Shown: positions 1 to 8,147 of the stretch, piece after piece
Layout: each line of letters opens with the position of its first letter
How positions within the stretch are numbered: the first letter of the stretch is position 1
Assembly (NCBI GenBank): GCA_902557645.1
Contig: CACEAP010000001.1
Coordinates: 291,378 to 355,377 of the forward strand
From: an uncultured SAR86 cluster bacterium
GTDB lineage: Bacteria; Pseudomonadota; Gammaproteobacteria; Magnimaribacterales; D2472
Length of the DNA: 64,000 nt
Reading direction: 5' to 3'
The notes under the pieces: model-generated
What the model was told of the DNA's origin: nothing
Seen by the model: only the letters and a program-made list of their open reading frames with translations
The model's database searches: none
Made by a program: the position numbers and the translations under genes

Positions 1-987
1 GGTCATGCATATGAAAAAGAAGACCATGTATTATTTCATGTTCCGTCATATCCAAACTATGGATTATTATCAAAAAGAAATAGAGAAGAGCAGATTGCAG
101 GCAGCAGGGTAGAGGTAGCACCATTTAAAAAAGATCCTGCAGATTTTGTTCTTTGGAAGCCTAGTTCAGATAACCAGCCTGGGTGGGATTCACCTTGGGG
201 GTATGGAAGACCAGGTTGGCACACTGAATGTTCTGCAATGTCAGAAAAAACCTTAGGTTTACCATTTGATATCCATGGAGGCGGAAGAGATTTACAGTTT
301 CCTCATCATGAGAATGAAATTGCTCAAAGTTGCTGCTCAAGCTCTGATATTAATGATCCAAATTCTTATGCTAATTACTGGATGCATAATGGTTTTGTCA
401 CTGTAAATAATGAAAAAATGTCTAAATCTTTAAATAATATTTTATTAGTTGATGATTTAATAAAAGAAACTTCCGGTGAAGTTCTTCGCTTAGCATTGCT
501 ATCATCACATTATAGACAAGGGCTTGATTGGAATGACAAGATTTTACATCAGGCAAAAAAATTATTAGATAAGTTATATAGAACTCTATTGGAGCTTGAT
601 AACATTGACATATCAAATAATGATATGCAAAAACCACCTAAAGAGATTATTGATGCTCTATGTGATGATCTTAATACTCCTCAGGTTATGTCTGAGCTAA
701 ATGTTTTGATTAAAGATCTGACTAAAAAATCAGAAAGTGAAAAAAAAGCTATAAAGAAAAGCTTAATCTCAACAGGTAAGATTCTTGGAATTTTAGAAGA
801 AAATCCTAATGATTGGTTCAAGAAAGGTGCAACTAATTCTGAAAAAGTTGAAGCTTTAATTCAATCTAGAAATAAGGCAAGAGAAGAAAAAAACTTTGAC
901 CTTGCTGATTCAATTAGAGAGGAGCTTTTATCAATTGGCGTTGAGATAGAAGACAAGCCATCCGGAACAACTTGGAAAACGCTTTAA
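1..987 (+). CDS. cysS: cysteinyl-tRNA synthetase, C-terminal 328 residues (5' end outside window)
   Basis: Charges tRNA-Cys with cysteine in the cytoplasm. The reading frame is open from base 1, so the gene begins upstream of the window. The internal ATG at 238 is not the start. Visible family features are the zinc-ligand regions TECSAM and FPHHENE and a KMSKS loop at bases 415-429. The alpha-helical anticodon-binding region follows and ends at a TAA at 985-987. The E. coli enzyme is about 460 residues, so roughly 130 N-terminal residues, including the HIGH motif, are missing only because of the window edge. A bidirectional hairpin terminator lies just downstream, facing a convergent TonB receptor. 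Identification is secure. Confidence 0.96.
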   Translation, partial: GHAYEKEDHVLFHVPSYPNYGLLSKRNREEQIAGSRVEVAPFKKDPADFVLWKPSSDNQPGWDSPWGYGRPGWHTECSAMSEKTLGLPFDIHGGGRDLQFPHHENEIAQSCCSSSDINDPNSYANYWMHNGFVTVNNEKMSKSLNNILLVDDLIKETSGEVLRLALLSSHYRQGLDWNDKILHQAKKLLDKLYRTLLELDNIDISNNDMQKPPKEIIDALCDDLNTPQVMSELNVLIKDLTKKSESEKKAIKKSLISTGKILGILEENPNDWFKKGATNSEKVEALIQSRNKAREEKNFDLADSIREELLSIGVEIEDKPSGTTWKTL

Positions 988-995
988 GGTTAAAA

Positions 996-1020
996 AAAAT
1001 GCCAGCTAAGCTGGCATTTT
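996..1020. terminator. bidirectional intrinsic terminator
   Basis: An 11-base perfect stem (AAAATGCCAGC pairing with GCTGGCATTTT) encloses a TAA loop, with A and T tracts on both sides. It sits between the convergent ends of cysS and the TonB-dependent receptor, so it can terminate both. Confidence 0.85.
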
Positions 1021-1035
1021 ATATTCAAGCAATTT

Positions 1036-3402
1036 TTAGTAATTATATCTGTAAGCAAATGTAATACTTCTAGGAGGTATCCACTGCATATAATCTCTTG
1101 GTCTCCAGCTAGGGGAACTAACTGCATATTTAAAGGCTTCAGTTCTTTCATCAGTTGCATTATCAACTGAAATTTGAATTGAATTATTTTCATCTATTTC
1201 CATACCCCAATTAATATTAAGTTTTGAATAATCTGGTGAGAACATATCTTCGCTTTGACCAAATGTTGCAAAACTATCACCATAATATAGATAATCAGCT
1301 CTTATAAATGATGACAGACCCATTAAAGGAGAACTATATTCATAAGTAAGACCTATATTGTATTGTTGCTCAACAGTATTAGGTAATCTATCGCCTTTTG
1401 AAGCTCCTAAGCTAGGTATATCAGTATTAGTTTCAGCTGTCATAGAACTTCCAGTAAAGTCTAGAAATAGATTATCAGCGAGTGTATATGAGAAATCTAA
1501 CTCTATCCCTTCTGATGTTGCTTCAGCTCCATTAAAGTAATAGCTCCATCCGCAGGCAGGAGATACGATGATTTGTATATCACTCCAATCAATGTGGAAA
1601 TATGTAGCATTAATTGAGAATCCATCACCTCTAGCTTTAACACCAAATTCGGTATTTTCAGCTTTATCAGAAGTATATCTTCTATTAAAAGTTGCAGATG
1701 CTTCTGGGTCTTCGGAGCAAAAGTATGGAAGAGCAGAGTTATTGCCACCAGATCTATATCCAGCAGAACTTACTGCAAAAAATGTAAGATCTTCATTAGG
1801 TGTATATGAGGCAGTAAACTTAGGCCTAGAATCAGATTCAGAGCCAGACTCTTCAGCACAAGAAATGCCATCAGGACCAGTTTGATCAGGGTCATCACAA
1901 CCATATTCTCCACCATAAAAGACTCCATAATTTTCTGATTTATATCCATCAGAAATCTCGTAGTCCCTAATGCCTGCTGAAAATTCCCAATTCTCTAAGT
2001 TATAAGTGATTTGCCCAAATATAGCTTCTTCATCAGCATAACTACCATAGCTATAAAAACCATAGTAAAGTCTTGAATTATCCCATCCTGGGTAGCCAGG
2101 ATTGTAATCTTGCCAAGGTACATATTCAGTAGGTGGAGATCCAGTCCAGCCCATAATTACATTAGCTATGTAATCATAAGCCTCATCAGTCATCCCAAAT
2201 TGATCTTGTCTATTTCCAGGTAAACCTCTTTGCTCATCTTTGTAATAACCTACAACCCATTCTATTGTTCCAGGTTTAGAAGCTAATCTTAGTTCAAGTG
2301 TGTCTCTTTCATCAGTTGAAACATTGTAGAGAGGGGCGCTATATAGATCATCCATATCAATTCTTCCCCATTCTGTTTTTTCAAACTCATCAATTTCTCT
2401 TGAAGAGCTAACCAAAGTGGCAGTAAACATATCAAAATCATAATTGATGGTTGTTACAAACATTTCTGAATCAGTCATACCAATTTCATCTGCTGCATCA
2501 GCAAACCATAAAAGCGGATTATAGCCAGATATATCTACACCTAAATAATCAGCAATAGAGGCTACTCTTGAGCAGTTTGGTAATCCATCCCAGTTATACC
2601 AATATGATAGATCTGAGGTGCAATTTGGATCATAAATATCTGCTGAACCAGGCTTTGAAGAATTACCAGTTTCTTGAACACCATTATCTTTTCTTGATTT
2701 TTCAGAATACCTAAACATAAGACTAAGAGGCCCATCTGCATAACCTAATGTCGCAGTTAACTGCTCATCTCTTTCATCTCCAACTGATTTATTGCCAGTC
2801 ATAACATTCTGATAGATACCAGGATCAAAAGATGATGTTGAAACAACCCTTAGTGCTGTATTGTCTGATAAAGGAACATTTACCATTGCATTAAGATTTT
2901 TTACTGCTTTCGAGGCAAACTTTTTACTTCCTGCAATCATTTCGACAGAGGTATCAAATCCAGATGGATCTGGTTTTTTTGTAATATATCTGAGAGTTCC
3001 ACCAATAGCATTTGACCCATATAGAGTTCCTTGTGGTCCTCTAAGAAGCTCTATTCGCTCAATATCAAAGATATTAACCAGACTCATATTAACTTCATCA
3101 GTGTAAACATTTGTAGTACCTGAATTTCTTTGAGCTGCCGAAGTGTTTAAACCACGAATAATAAAAAAAGCATCGCCACCTGGGGTTGAGACTCCAGCTA
3201 ATGTTCTTAAATAGTCTTCTGGATTTGAAATACCACGCTCTTCTATATCGACATCAGTTAAAACTGATATATTCATAGGTATTTCTTGAACAGTCTGTTG
3301 GCTTTTGTTTGCTGTTACTATAATTTCTTCAACTTCTTGCGCATATGCAAAACCTGAAATAGTTATAAACACTAGAGCAAGGTTGATATTAATTTTTTTC
3401 AT
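1036..3402 (-). CDS. TonB-dependent outer-membrane receptor
   Basis: Outer-membrane beta-barrel receptor for TonB-energised uptake; the substrate is not identifiable from sequence. The 788-residue protein begins with a Sec signal peptide ending near FAYAQ, followed by a TonB-box-like EEIIVTA. The plug domain carries the hallmark LLRGPQGTLYGSNAIGG. The C-terminal barrel has many aromatic girdle residues and ends in Tyr-Asn-Tyr, close to the usual terminal aromatic. Several Cys pairs occur in predicted extracellular loops (for example around residues 260-275 and 500-515), suggesting disulfide-stabilised loops. It is transcribed alone, with a terminator on its 3' side shared with cysS. The lack of neighbouring uptake enzymes leaves the ligand open. 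Confidence 0.93.
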   Translation of the reverse strand: MKKININLALVFITISGFAYAQEVEEIIVTANKSQQTVQEIPMNISVLTDVDIEERGISNPEDYLRTLAGVSTPGGDAFFIIRGLNTSAAQRNSGTTNVYTDEVNMSLVNIFDIERIELLRGPQGTLYGSNAIGGTLRYITKKPDPSGFDTSVEMIAGSKKFASKAVKNLNAMVNVPLSDNTALRVVSTSSFDPGIYQNVMTGNKSVGDERDEQLTATLGYADGPLSLMFRYSEKSRKDNGVQETGNSSKPGSADIYDPNCTSDLSYWYNWDGLPNCSRVASIADYLGVDISGYNPLLWFADAADEIGMTDSEMFVTTINYDFDMFTATLVSSSREIDEFEKTEWGRIDMDDLYSAPLYNVSTDERDTLELRLASKPGTIEWVVGYYKDEQRGLPGNRQDQFGMTDEAYDYIANVIMGWTGSPPTEYVPWQDYNPGYPGWDNSRLYYGFYSYGSYADEEAIFGQITYNLENWEFSAGIRDYEISDGYKSENYGVFYGGEYGCDDPDQTGPDGISCAEESGSESDSRPKFTASYTPNEDLTFFAVSSAGYRSGGNNSALPYFCSEDPEASATFNRRYTSDKAENTEFGVKARGDGFSINATYFHIDWSDIQIIVSPACGWSYYFNGAEATSEGIELDFSYTLADNLFLDFTGSSMTAETNTDIPSLGASKGDRLPNTVEQQYNIGLTYEYSSPLMGLSSFIRADYLYYGDSFATFGQSEDMFSPDYSKLNINWGMEIDENNSIQISVDNATDERTEAFKYAVSSPSWRPRDYMQWIPPRSITFAYRYNY

Positions 3403-3511
3403 ACGTTTCCCCGTAATAATATATTCTTAAAATATGCATAAAATAACTTATTAATGCAAGCTTTTTTGTATATTGATGCAATATAAATACCAATTATTAT
3501 CTCCAAACATA

Positions 3512-3539
3512 AAAAAAGCGCTATATTAAGCGCTTTTTT
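3512..3539 (-). terminator. intrinsic terminator downstream of the MAPEG gene
   Basis: Perfect 11-base arms (AAAAAAGCGCT and AGCGCTTTTTT) flank a 6-base loop. On the minus strand the hairpin is followed by a U tract just after the stop of the MAPEG gene at 3554. It insulates that gene from the TonB receptor further along the same strand. Confidence 0.8.
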
Positions 3540-3553
3540 AAATTAAATTTAGA

Positions 3554-3925
3554 TTATATGAGCTGAAGAGCCATTGCTATTAAAGATCCTAGGGCTCCAA
3601 ACCATGCTAAAGTTCTAACATAGGCTATTCCTGCCAGATAACATACTCCATGGGCAACTCTGAATACTAACCACCAACATGCTGCATTTGTAACATCAAC
3701 GCTCATAATCATTGATAACAGCGCAAGAGCTAGAAAGGCAGGTAAGCTTTCCTGAAGATTAGCATAAGCTTTTCTTGATCTTACAAGTAATATAGAATCT
3801 GAATCATCGATCACCTCATCTCTATTTGAGATTAAGTAATCCATATTTTTAAGATTTAGCATCATTGGAATAATCCAAATTTGTAGTAGTGCTAAAACTA
3901 AAGCTAATATAATATAAGTCCCCAT
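3554..3925 (-). CDS. MAPEG-family integral membrane protein
   Basis: A 123-residue protein with about four hydrophobic helices that resembles the MAPEG superfamily (membrane-associated proteins in eicosanoid and glutathione metabolism). It has the expected length, a charged cytoplasmic loop after the first helix (NRDEVIDDSD), an Arg-Ser-Arg-Lys-Ala-Tyr-Ala-Asn-Leu-Gln-Glu segment typical of helix 2, and a helix 3 with RVAHGVCYLAG. Bacterial members are mostly uncharacterised, so catalytic glutathione chemistry is not claimed. The gene is a single unit, ended by the hairpin at 3512-3539 and divergent from the alpha/beta hydrolase gene. Confidence 0.75.
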   Translation of the reverse strand: MGTYIILALVLALLQIWIIPMMLNLKNMDYLISNRDEVIDDSDSILLVRSRKAYANLQESLPAFLALALLSMIMSVDVTNAACWWLVFRVAHGVCYLAGIAYVRTLAWFGALGSLIAMALQLI

Positions 3926-4004
3926 AAAACCTCCGTAATAATTTTATTGATATAGACTAGCAGTGCATATTTACAAATACAAGCATAAATAATTGATATA
4001 TAGA

Positions 4005-5852
4005 GTGACTAAAAATTCAAATACAAAATTTCTTTTAAGCTGTTTAGTTGTAATATTAATATGCAGCGGCATAGCTTCATATGTCCAATCAGATTTTGGC
4101 AAAGTTTCGGTTAAATCTCTTAAAATTCCAACTCAAAAAGGACAACACTTAGTCTTTGATTTATATAAACCCTATACAGCAACAAAAGAAAATAAAGCAC
4201 CATTTGTAGTTGTTGTACCTGGTTTTCAAAGATCAAAAGAAGCTCTATCAAATATTGCTATTGAGCTTTCAAGAAGAGGAATGGTTATTGCTCTTATTGA
4301 TCCATATGCTCAAGGCTTATCAAGTTCTTCAAGAAGCAGAAGGTCAGCAACAACAGAAGGTTATGGAATGTTTTATCTAGTTGATTACGCTTATTCTGGT
4401 GAATTTTTAGATTATATAGATGTCAATAGGATTGCATCAACTGGACATTCTATGGGTGGGAATGCTGCTATAAGAGGAGCAAATTATTTTGGTAAAGAAG
4501 CTCTTAAAAGCAATACTCTAAGTAAACTTCATTCTGTTTATGTATCTGGGTATGTTTTAACTCTTCAAGATAGAGTTCTAAAAGATATAAGTTCAAATGT
4601 TGGAGTTAGCTATGCTTTGTATGATGAAGGTGCTTTTAGAAATGAATTATCTGGTTGGGATGCATCAAACATGGAGATTGCACCAGAATCTTTAAGGGTT
4701 ATTAATTGGGGTATTAATAAGGGAAGAAAAACACTAACAGAAGTAGAGCTTGGAAAATATTATGGCTCTTTAATGGATCGATCATTGCGAGTTATACATA
4801 ATGAGGAATTAATTCATCCCTTCCAACCATATAACAACATAGCCACAGCTAATCAAATAGAATATTTTGAAAAAGTTTTTGATCTTAATTCACCAATAGA
4901 CTCATCAGATCAGATTTGGCAATGGAAAGAATTAATGACATTAATAAATATGATAGTAGCCATGATAATGCTTATTCCATTTTCAAGATTTCTTTTATCA
5001 CAAAATATTTTTAATACATTAGTAAAGGATGTTCCTAAAGCACTTCCACAACAAAATAAAACTTCTAAAATAATTTTTTGGATCATTTTCTTTTTAGGAG
5101 CATTTATTGCGAGCATGTCATATATACCTATGGTTGATGCTGCAAAGGTTATTTTTGCAGATGCCGCGAATAGAGAGTTGACTTGGTTTTATCCTCAACG
5201 AATGAATAACTCAGTTATGTTATGGGCCGCATTCAATGGAGTTATAGGACTTATTCTTTTTACAGGCTCTTATCAATTATTTGGAAAAAAACATGGCGTT
5301 TCAATTTCATCATGGGGCTTAGAAGCTGATATTAAATACATAGCCAAAACATTTGCGTTAGCGCTTACAGTTTTTGCAAGCTACTACGCATTGTTATTTC
5401 TAATCTATTATATTTTTCATGTTGATTATAGATTTTGGTTTATGGGTGTAAGAATATTTCAACCTGAAATGTTATTAGTATTAGCAATGTATGCTCCCAT
5501 ATTTTTTATCTTCTTTTTTTCAAACTCTTTAAGAGTAAATGGAGCTATGAGAATTAAAGGTCAGGCTGAATGGAAATCAATGCTAATTGCCGGAGTAGCA
5601 AATTCATTAGGCTTATTTTTAATCATCTTATTACAATATGTAACTTTTGCACTTACTGGGACTGTTTTTTGGACAACCAATTGGTTGAGCGTGAATTTAC
5701 TCTTTGCTATTGTACCAATGATGTTTGTCTTGCCATATTTCAACAGATATTTTTTTTACATGACTGGGAGAGTTTATTTAGGTCCTATGGTTACGACTTT
5801 AGTATTTATAATGATACTTTCAACTAATACTGTTGTGTATTTGCCTATATAA
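4005..5852 (+). CDS. alpha/beta hydrolase fused to a polytopic membrane domain
   Basis: The N-terminus has one signal-anchor helix, followed by an alpha/beta-hydrolase domain: an oxyanion-type VVPGF strand turn and the nucleophile elbow GHSMGG near residues 146-151. From about residue 310 the protein continues as eight or so hydrophobic segments to the C-terminus. The hydrolase probably faces the periplasm, but topology was not computed. Substrate unknown. I prefer the GTG at 4005; an in-frame TTG at 3993 would add four residues, and neither has a clear Shine-Dalgarno. Nine bases separate its end from thrS. A catalytic acid and His cannot be assigned by eye, though a His in HNEELIHPF (before the membrane part) is a candidate. 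Confidence 0.75.
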   Translation: MTKNSNTKFLLSCLVVILICSGIASYVQSDFGKVSVKSLKIPTQKGQHLVFDLYKPYTATKENKAPFVVVVPGFQRSKEALSNIAIELSRRGMVIALIDPYAQGLSSSSRSRRSATTEGYGMFYLVDYAYSGEFLDYIDVNRIASTGHSMGGNAAIRGANYFGKEALKSNTLSKLHSVYVSGYVLTLQDRVLKDISSNVGVSYALYDEGAFRNELSGWDASNMEIAPESLRVINWGINKGRKTLTEVELGKYYGSLMDRSLRVIHNEELIHPFQPYNNIATANQIEYFEKVFDLNSPIDSSDQIWQWKELMTLINMIVAMIMLIPFSRFLLSQNIFNTLVKDVPKALPQQNKTSKIIFWIIFFLGAFIASMSYIPMVDAAKVIFADAANRELTWFYPQRMNNSVMLWAAFNGVIGLILFTGSYQLFGKKHGVSISSWGLEADIKYIAKTFALALTVFASYYALLFLIYYIFHVDYRFWFMGVRIFQPEMLLVLAMYAPIFFIFFFSNSLRVNGAMRIKGQAEWKSMLIAGVANSLGLFLIILLQYVTFALTGTVFWTTNWLSVNLLFAIVPMMFVLPYFNRYFFYMTGRVYLGPMVTTLVFIMILSTNTVVYLPI

Positions 5853-5861
5853 TATATCGCT

Positions 5862-7808
5862 ATGAACATTACATTACCAGATGGAAGCATTAGAGAGCTA
5901 GCTCAAGGCTCGACCGGGTTAGATTTGGCTAATGACATTGGTCCAGGTCTAGCTAAAGCAGCGGTTGCAGTAGTTGTAAATGGATCACAAATGGACTTGT
6001 GTGATCCAATCGAAACTGATTCAGAAGTATCAATTATTACCATTAATTCTAATGATGGGTTAGAAATAATGCGACACACTTTAACTGCACAAGTTTTAGC
6101 TAGAGCAATTAAAAATTTATATCCCACTGCAAAGCTAGCAATAGGACCTACTATTGAAGATGGTTTTTATTATGACTTTGCAACTGAAACAGCAATATCA
6201 TCTGATGATTTGCCAAAGATAGAAAACGAAATGCGAAATATTATTGCATCTGGTGATTTAATTAATAAGTCTTTAAATACTAAAAAAGATGCTATCAAAG
6301 CCTTTAAATCAAAGAAAGAGGAATACAAAATAGCTATCATTAATGAGTCTGAACAAGCAGATGATTTTCAGATTTATCAACAAGGAGACTCAGATTTCAT
6401 TGATCTTTGCAGAGGGCCGCATTTACCCTCTTTAGAACACATTGGGGCATTTAAATTAACTAAGGTTGCAGGGGCTTATTGGCGCGGAAAATCTGAAAAT
6501 GAGATGCTTACAAGAATCTATGGCACTGCTTGGAATAATGATAAAGATTTAGCAGCTTACCTAAATAGAATGGAAGAGGCTGAAAAAAGAGACCATAGAA
6601 AGCTTGGCAAAGAAATGGATCTGTTTCACTTTCAAGATGAGGCACCTGGAATGGTTTTTTGGCATCCAAATGGATGGACTATATATAGAGAGTTACAAAA
6701 TTTTGTAAGAAAGAGACTTGTTGATAATGGTTATGTTGAAATAAATACTCCTCAAGTTATTGATCGTAAATTATGGGAAGCTTCAGGTCATTGGGATAAA
6801 TATCGTGAAAATATGTTCATAACTGAAATAGATGAAGAGCATGCTAATGAAAAGAGAATTAATGCTCTTAAGCCTATGAACTGTCCTGGTCATGTGCAGA
6901 TTTATAATCAAGGAATAAAATCTTATAGAGATCTACCTCTTAAATTTGCTGAATTTGGTTCATGTCATAGATATGAGCCTTCTGGAACTATGCATGGCTT
7001 AATGAGGGTTAGAGCTTTTACTCAAGATGATGGCCATATTTTTTGTACAGAGGATCAAATAGAGTCTGAAACAGGCTTATTTATAAAATTTTTATCAAGC
7101 GTTTATGCTGATCTTGGATTTAAAAGTTTTGATATTAAACTTTCTACAAGACCACAAATGAGAGTTGGTTCTGATGAAATATGGGATAAGGCTGAACTAG
7201 CATTAGAGACTGCAATTAAAAATTTAGGCTATCCATACAAAATTGATGAAGGAGATGGGGCGTTCTATGGTCCTAAATTAGATTTTGTTTTAACTGATGC
7301 AATTGGAAGAGATTGGCAGTGTGGAACTTTTCAATTAGATTTTAATTTAGCTGAAAGATTAGATGCTGAATATGTAGGCGAAGATGGAAAGAAACATATT
7401 CCAGTAATGATTCATAGAGCAATACTTGGTTCATTTGAAAGATTTATTGGAATATTGATAGAAAACTATGCTGGCAAGTTACCCTTATGGTTAGCACCAC
7501 GTCAGGTGGTTATAGCATCTATAACCTCTGATGTTAATTCTTATGTTAATGAAGTTGCATCTTTGTTAAAAGAATTGAATGTAAGAGTTGAGACAGACAC
7601 AAGAAATGAAAAAATTAGCTATAAGGTTAGAGAGCACAGTACATCAAAAGTTCCTGTAATTATGGTAATTGGCAAAAAAGAAATGGAAGAAAGAACTATT
7701 TCTATTAGAAGATTAGGAAGCAATGAGAATACTTCCTACTCCCTAAATGATATTGTTGAGCAGATTGCTCAAGAATCTAAAGATTCATCTAACATACAAG
7801 AGCTATAG
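5862..7808 (+). CDS. thrS: threonyl-tRNA synthetase
   Basis: Charges tRNA-Thr. The 648-residue protein has full family architecture: N-terminal TGS domain (1-60), N2 editing domain, class II catalytic core and anticodon-binding domain. The core shows MNCPGH (zinc Cys), [21 protein letters not shown] and MIHRAILGS. In the editing domain the DLCRGPH motif keeps the Cys and His. The usual HxxxH helix reads [13 protein letters not shown], so the first His is residue 72 and the second His position is Gln77 with one extra residue between. Downstream, yidD overlaps the stop codon by one base (TAGTG) instead of the infC-rpmI-rplT genes that often follow thrS. Confidence 0.97.
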   Translation: MNITLPDGSIRELAQGSTGLDLANDIGPGLAKAAVAVVVNGSQMDLCDPIETDSEVSIITINSNDGLEIMRHTLTAQVLARAIKNLYPTAKLAIGPTIEDGFYYDFATETAISSDDLPKIENEMRNIIASGDLINKSLNTKKDAIKAFKSKKEEYKIAIINESEQADDFQIYQQGDSDFIDLCRGPHLPSLEHIGAFKLTKVAGAYWRGKSENEMLTRIYGTAWNNDKDLAAYLNRMEEAEKRDHRKLGKEMDLFHFQDEAPGMVFWHPNGWTIYRELQNFVRKRLVDNGYVEINTPQVIDRKLWEASGHWDKYRENMFITEIDEEHANEKRINALKPMNCPGHVQIYNQGIKSYRDLPLKFAEFGSCHRYEPSGTMHGLMRVRAFTQDDGHIFCTEDQIESETGLFIKFLSSVYADLGFKSFDIKLSTRPQMRVGSDEIWDKAELALETAIKNLGYPYKIDEGDGAFYGPKLDFVLTDAIGRDWQCGTFQLDFNLAERLDAEYVGEDGKKHIPVMIHRAILGSFERFIGILIENYAGKLPLWLAPRQVVIASITSDVNSYVNEVASLLKELNVRVETDTRNEKISYKVREHSTSKVPVIMVIGKKEMEERTISIRRLGSNENTSYSLNDIVEQIAQESKDSSNIQEL

Positions 7809-8020
7809 TGATTAAGAGATTTTTTATAGGACTTGTAAAAGGTTATCAATATCTTATATCACCACTGTTAGGGCAAAATTGTCGATATACACCTACTTGT
7901 TCTGAATATTCTATTCAAGCAATAGAAAAGTATGGAATTTTTAAAGGTTTTTGGTTAAGTATTAAACGAATTTCTAAATGTCATCCATGGGGTGGCAGTG
8001 GTCACGATCCTTTAATATAG
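7808..8020 (+). CDS. yidD: membrane protein insertion efficiency factor YidD
   Basis: A 70-residue protein with the complete YidD signature: [11 protein letters not shown], a second Cys near the end, and the terminal [11 protein letters not shown]. YidD is membrane-associated and assists YidC-dependent insertion. It starts at GTG 7808, overlapping the thrS stop by one base, which suggests translational coupling. In most gammaproteobacteria yidD lies between rnpA and yidC near the origin, so its place after thrS is a relocation. Confidence 0.93.
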   Translation: MIKRFFIGLVKGYQYLISPLLGQNCRYTPTCSEYSIQAIEKYGIFKGFWLSIKRISKCHPWGGSGHDPLI

Positions 8021-8022
8021 CT

Positions 8023-8048
8023 TTTTAAGCCTATCTTTTAAGCCTATC
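8023..8048. repeat. two perfect tandem copies of a 13-base unit
   Basis: The unit TTTTAAGCCTATC occurs twice back to back in the short gap after yidD. It looks like a small slippage duplication; no function is evident. Confidence 0.7.
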
Positions 8049-8147
8049 TTTTATAACTAAAATTTAAATCTAATTTTTATAGGACTATTTGTTGATTTTA
8101 TGACAGAATAGCCCTAATTTTTCATATAAAAAAGGGGATTACCAAAT

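Noticed and set aside
238..987. Taking the ATG at 238 as the start of the synthetase gene.
   Set aside because: The frame is open to base 1 and the upstream translation (for example FHVPSYPNYG and GWHTECS) is clearly CysS sequence.
8023..8048. Thirteen-base tandem repeat as a regulatory or CRISPR-like array.
   Set aside because: There are only two units without spacers, consistent with a slippage duplication.
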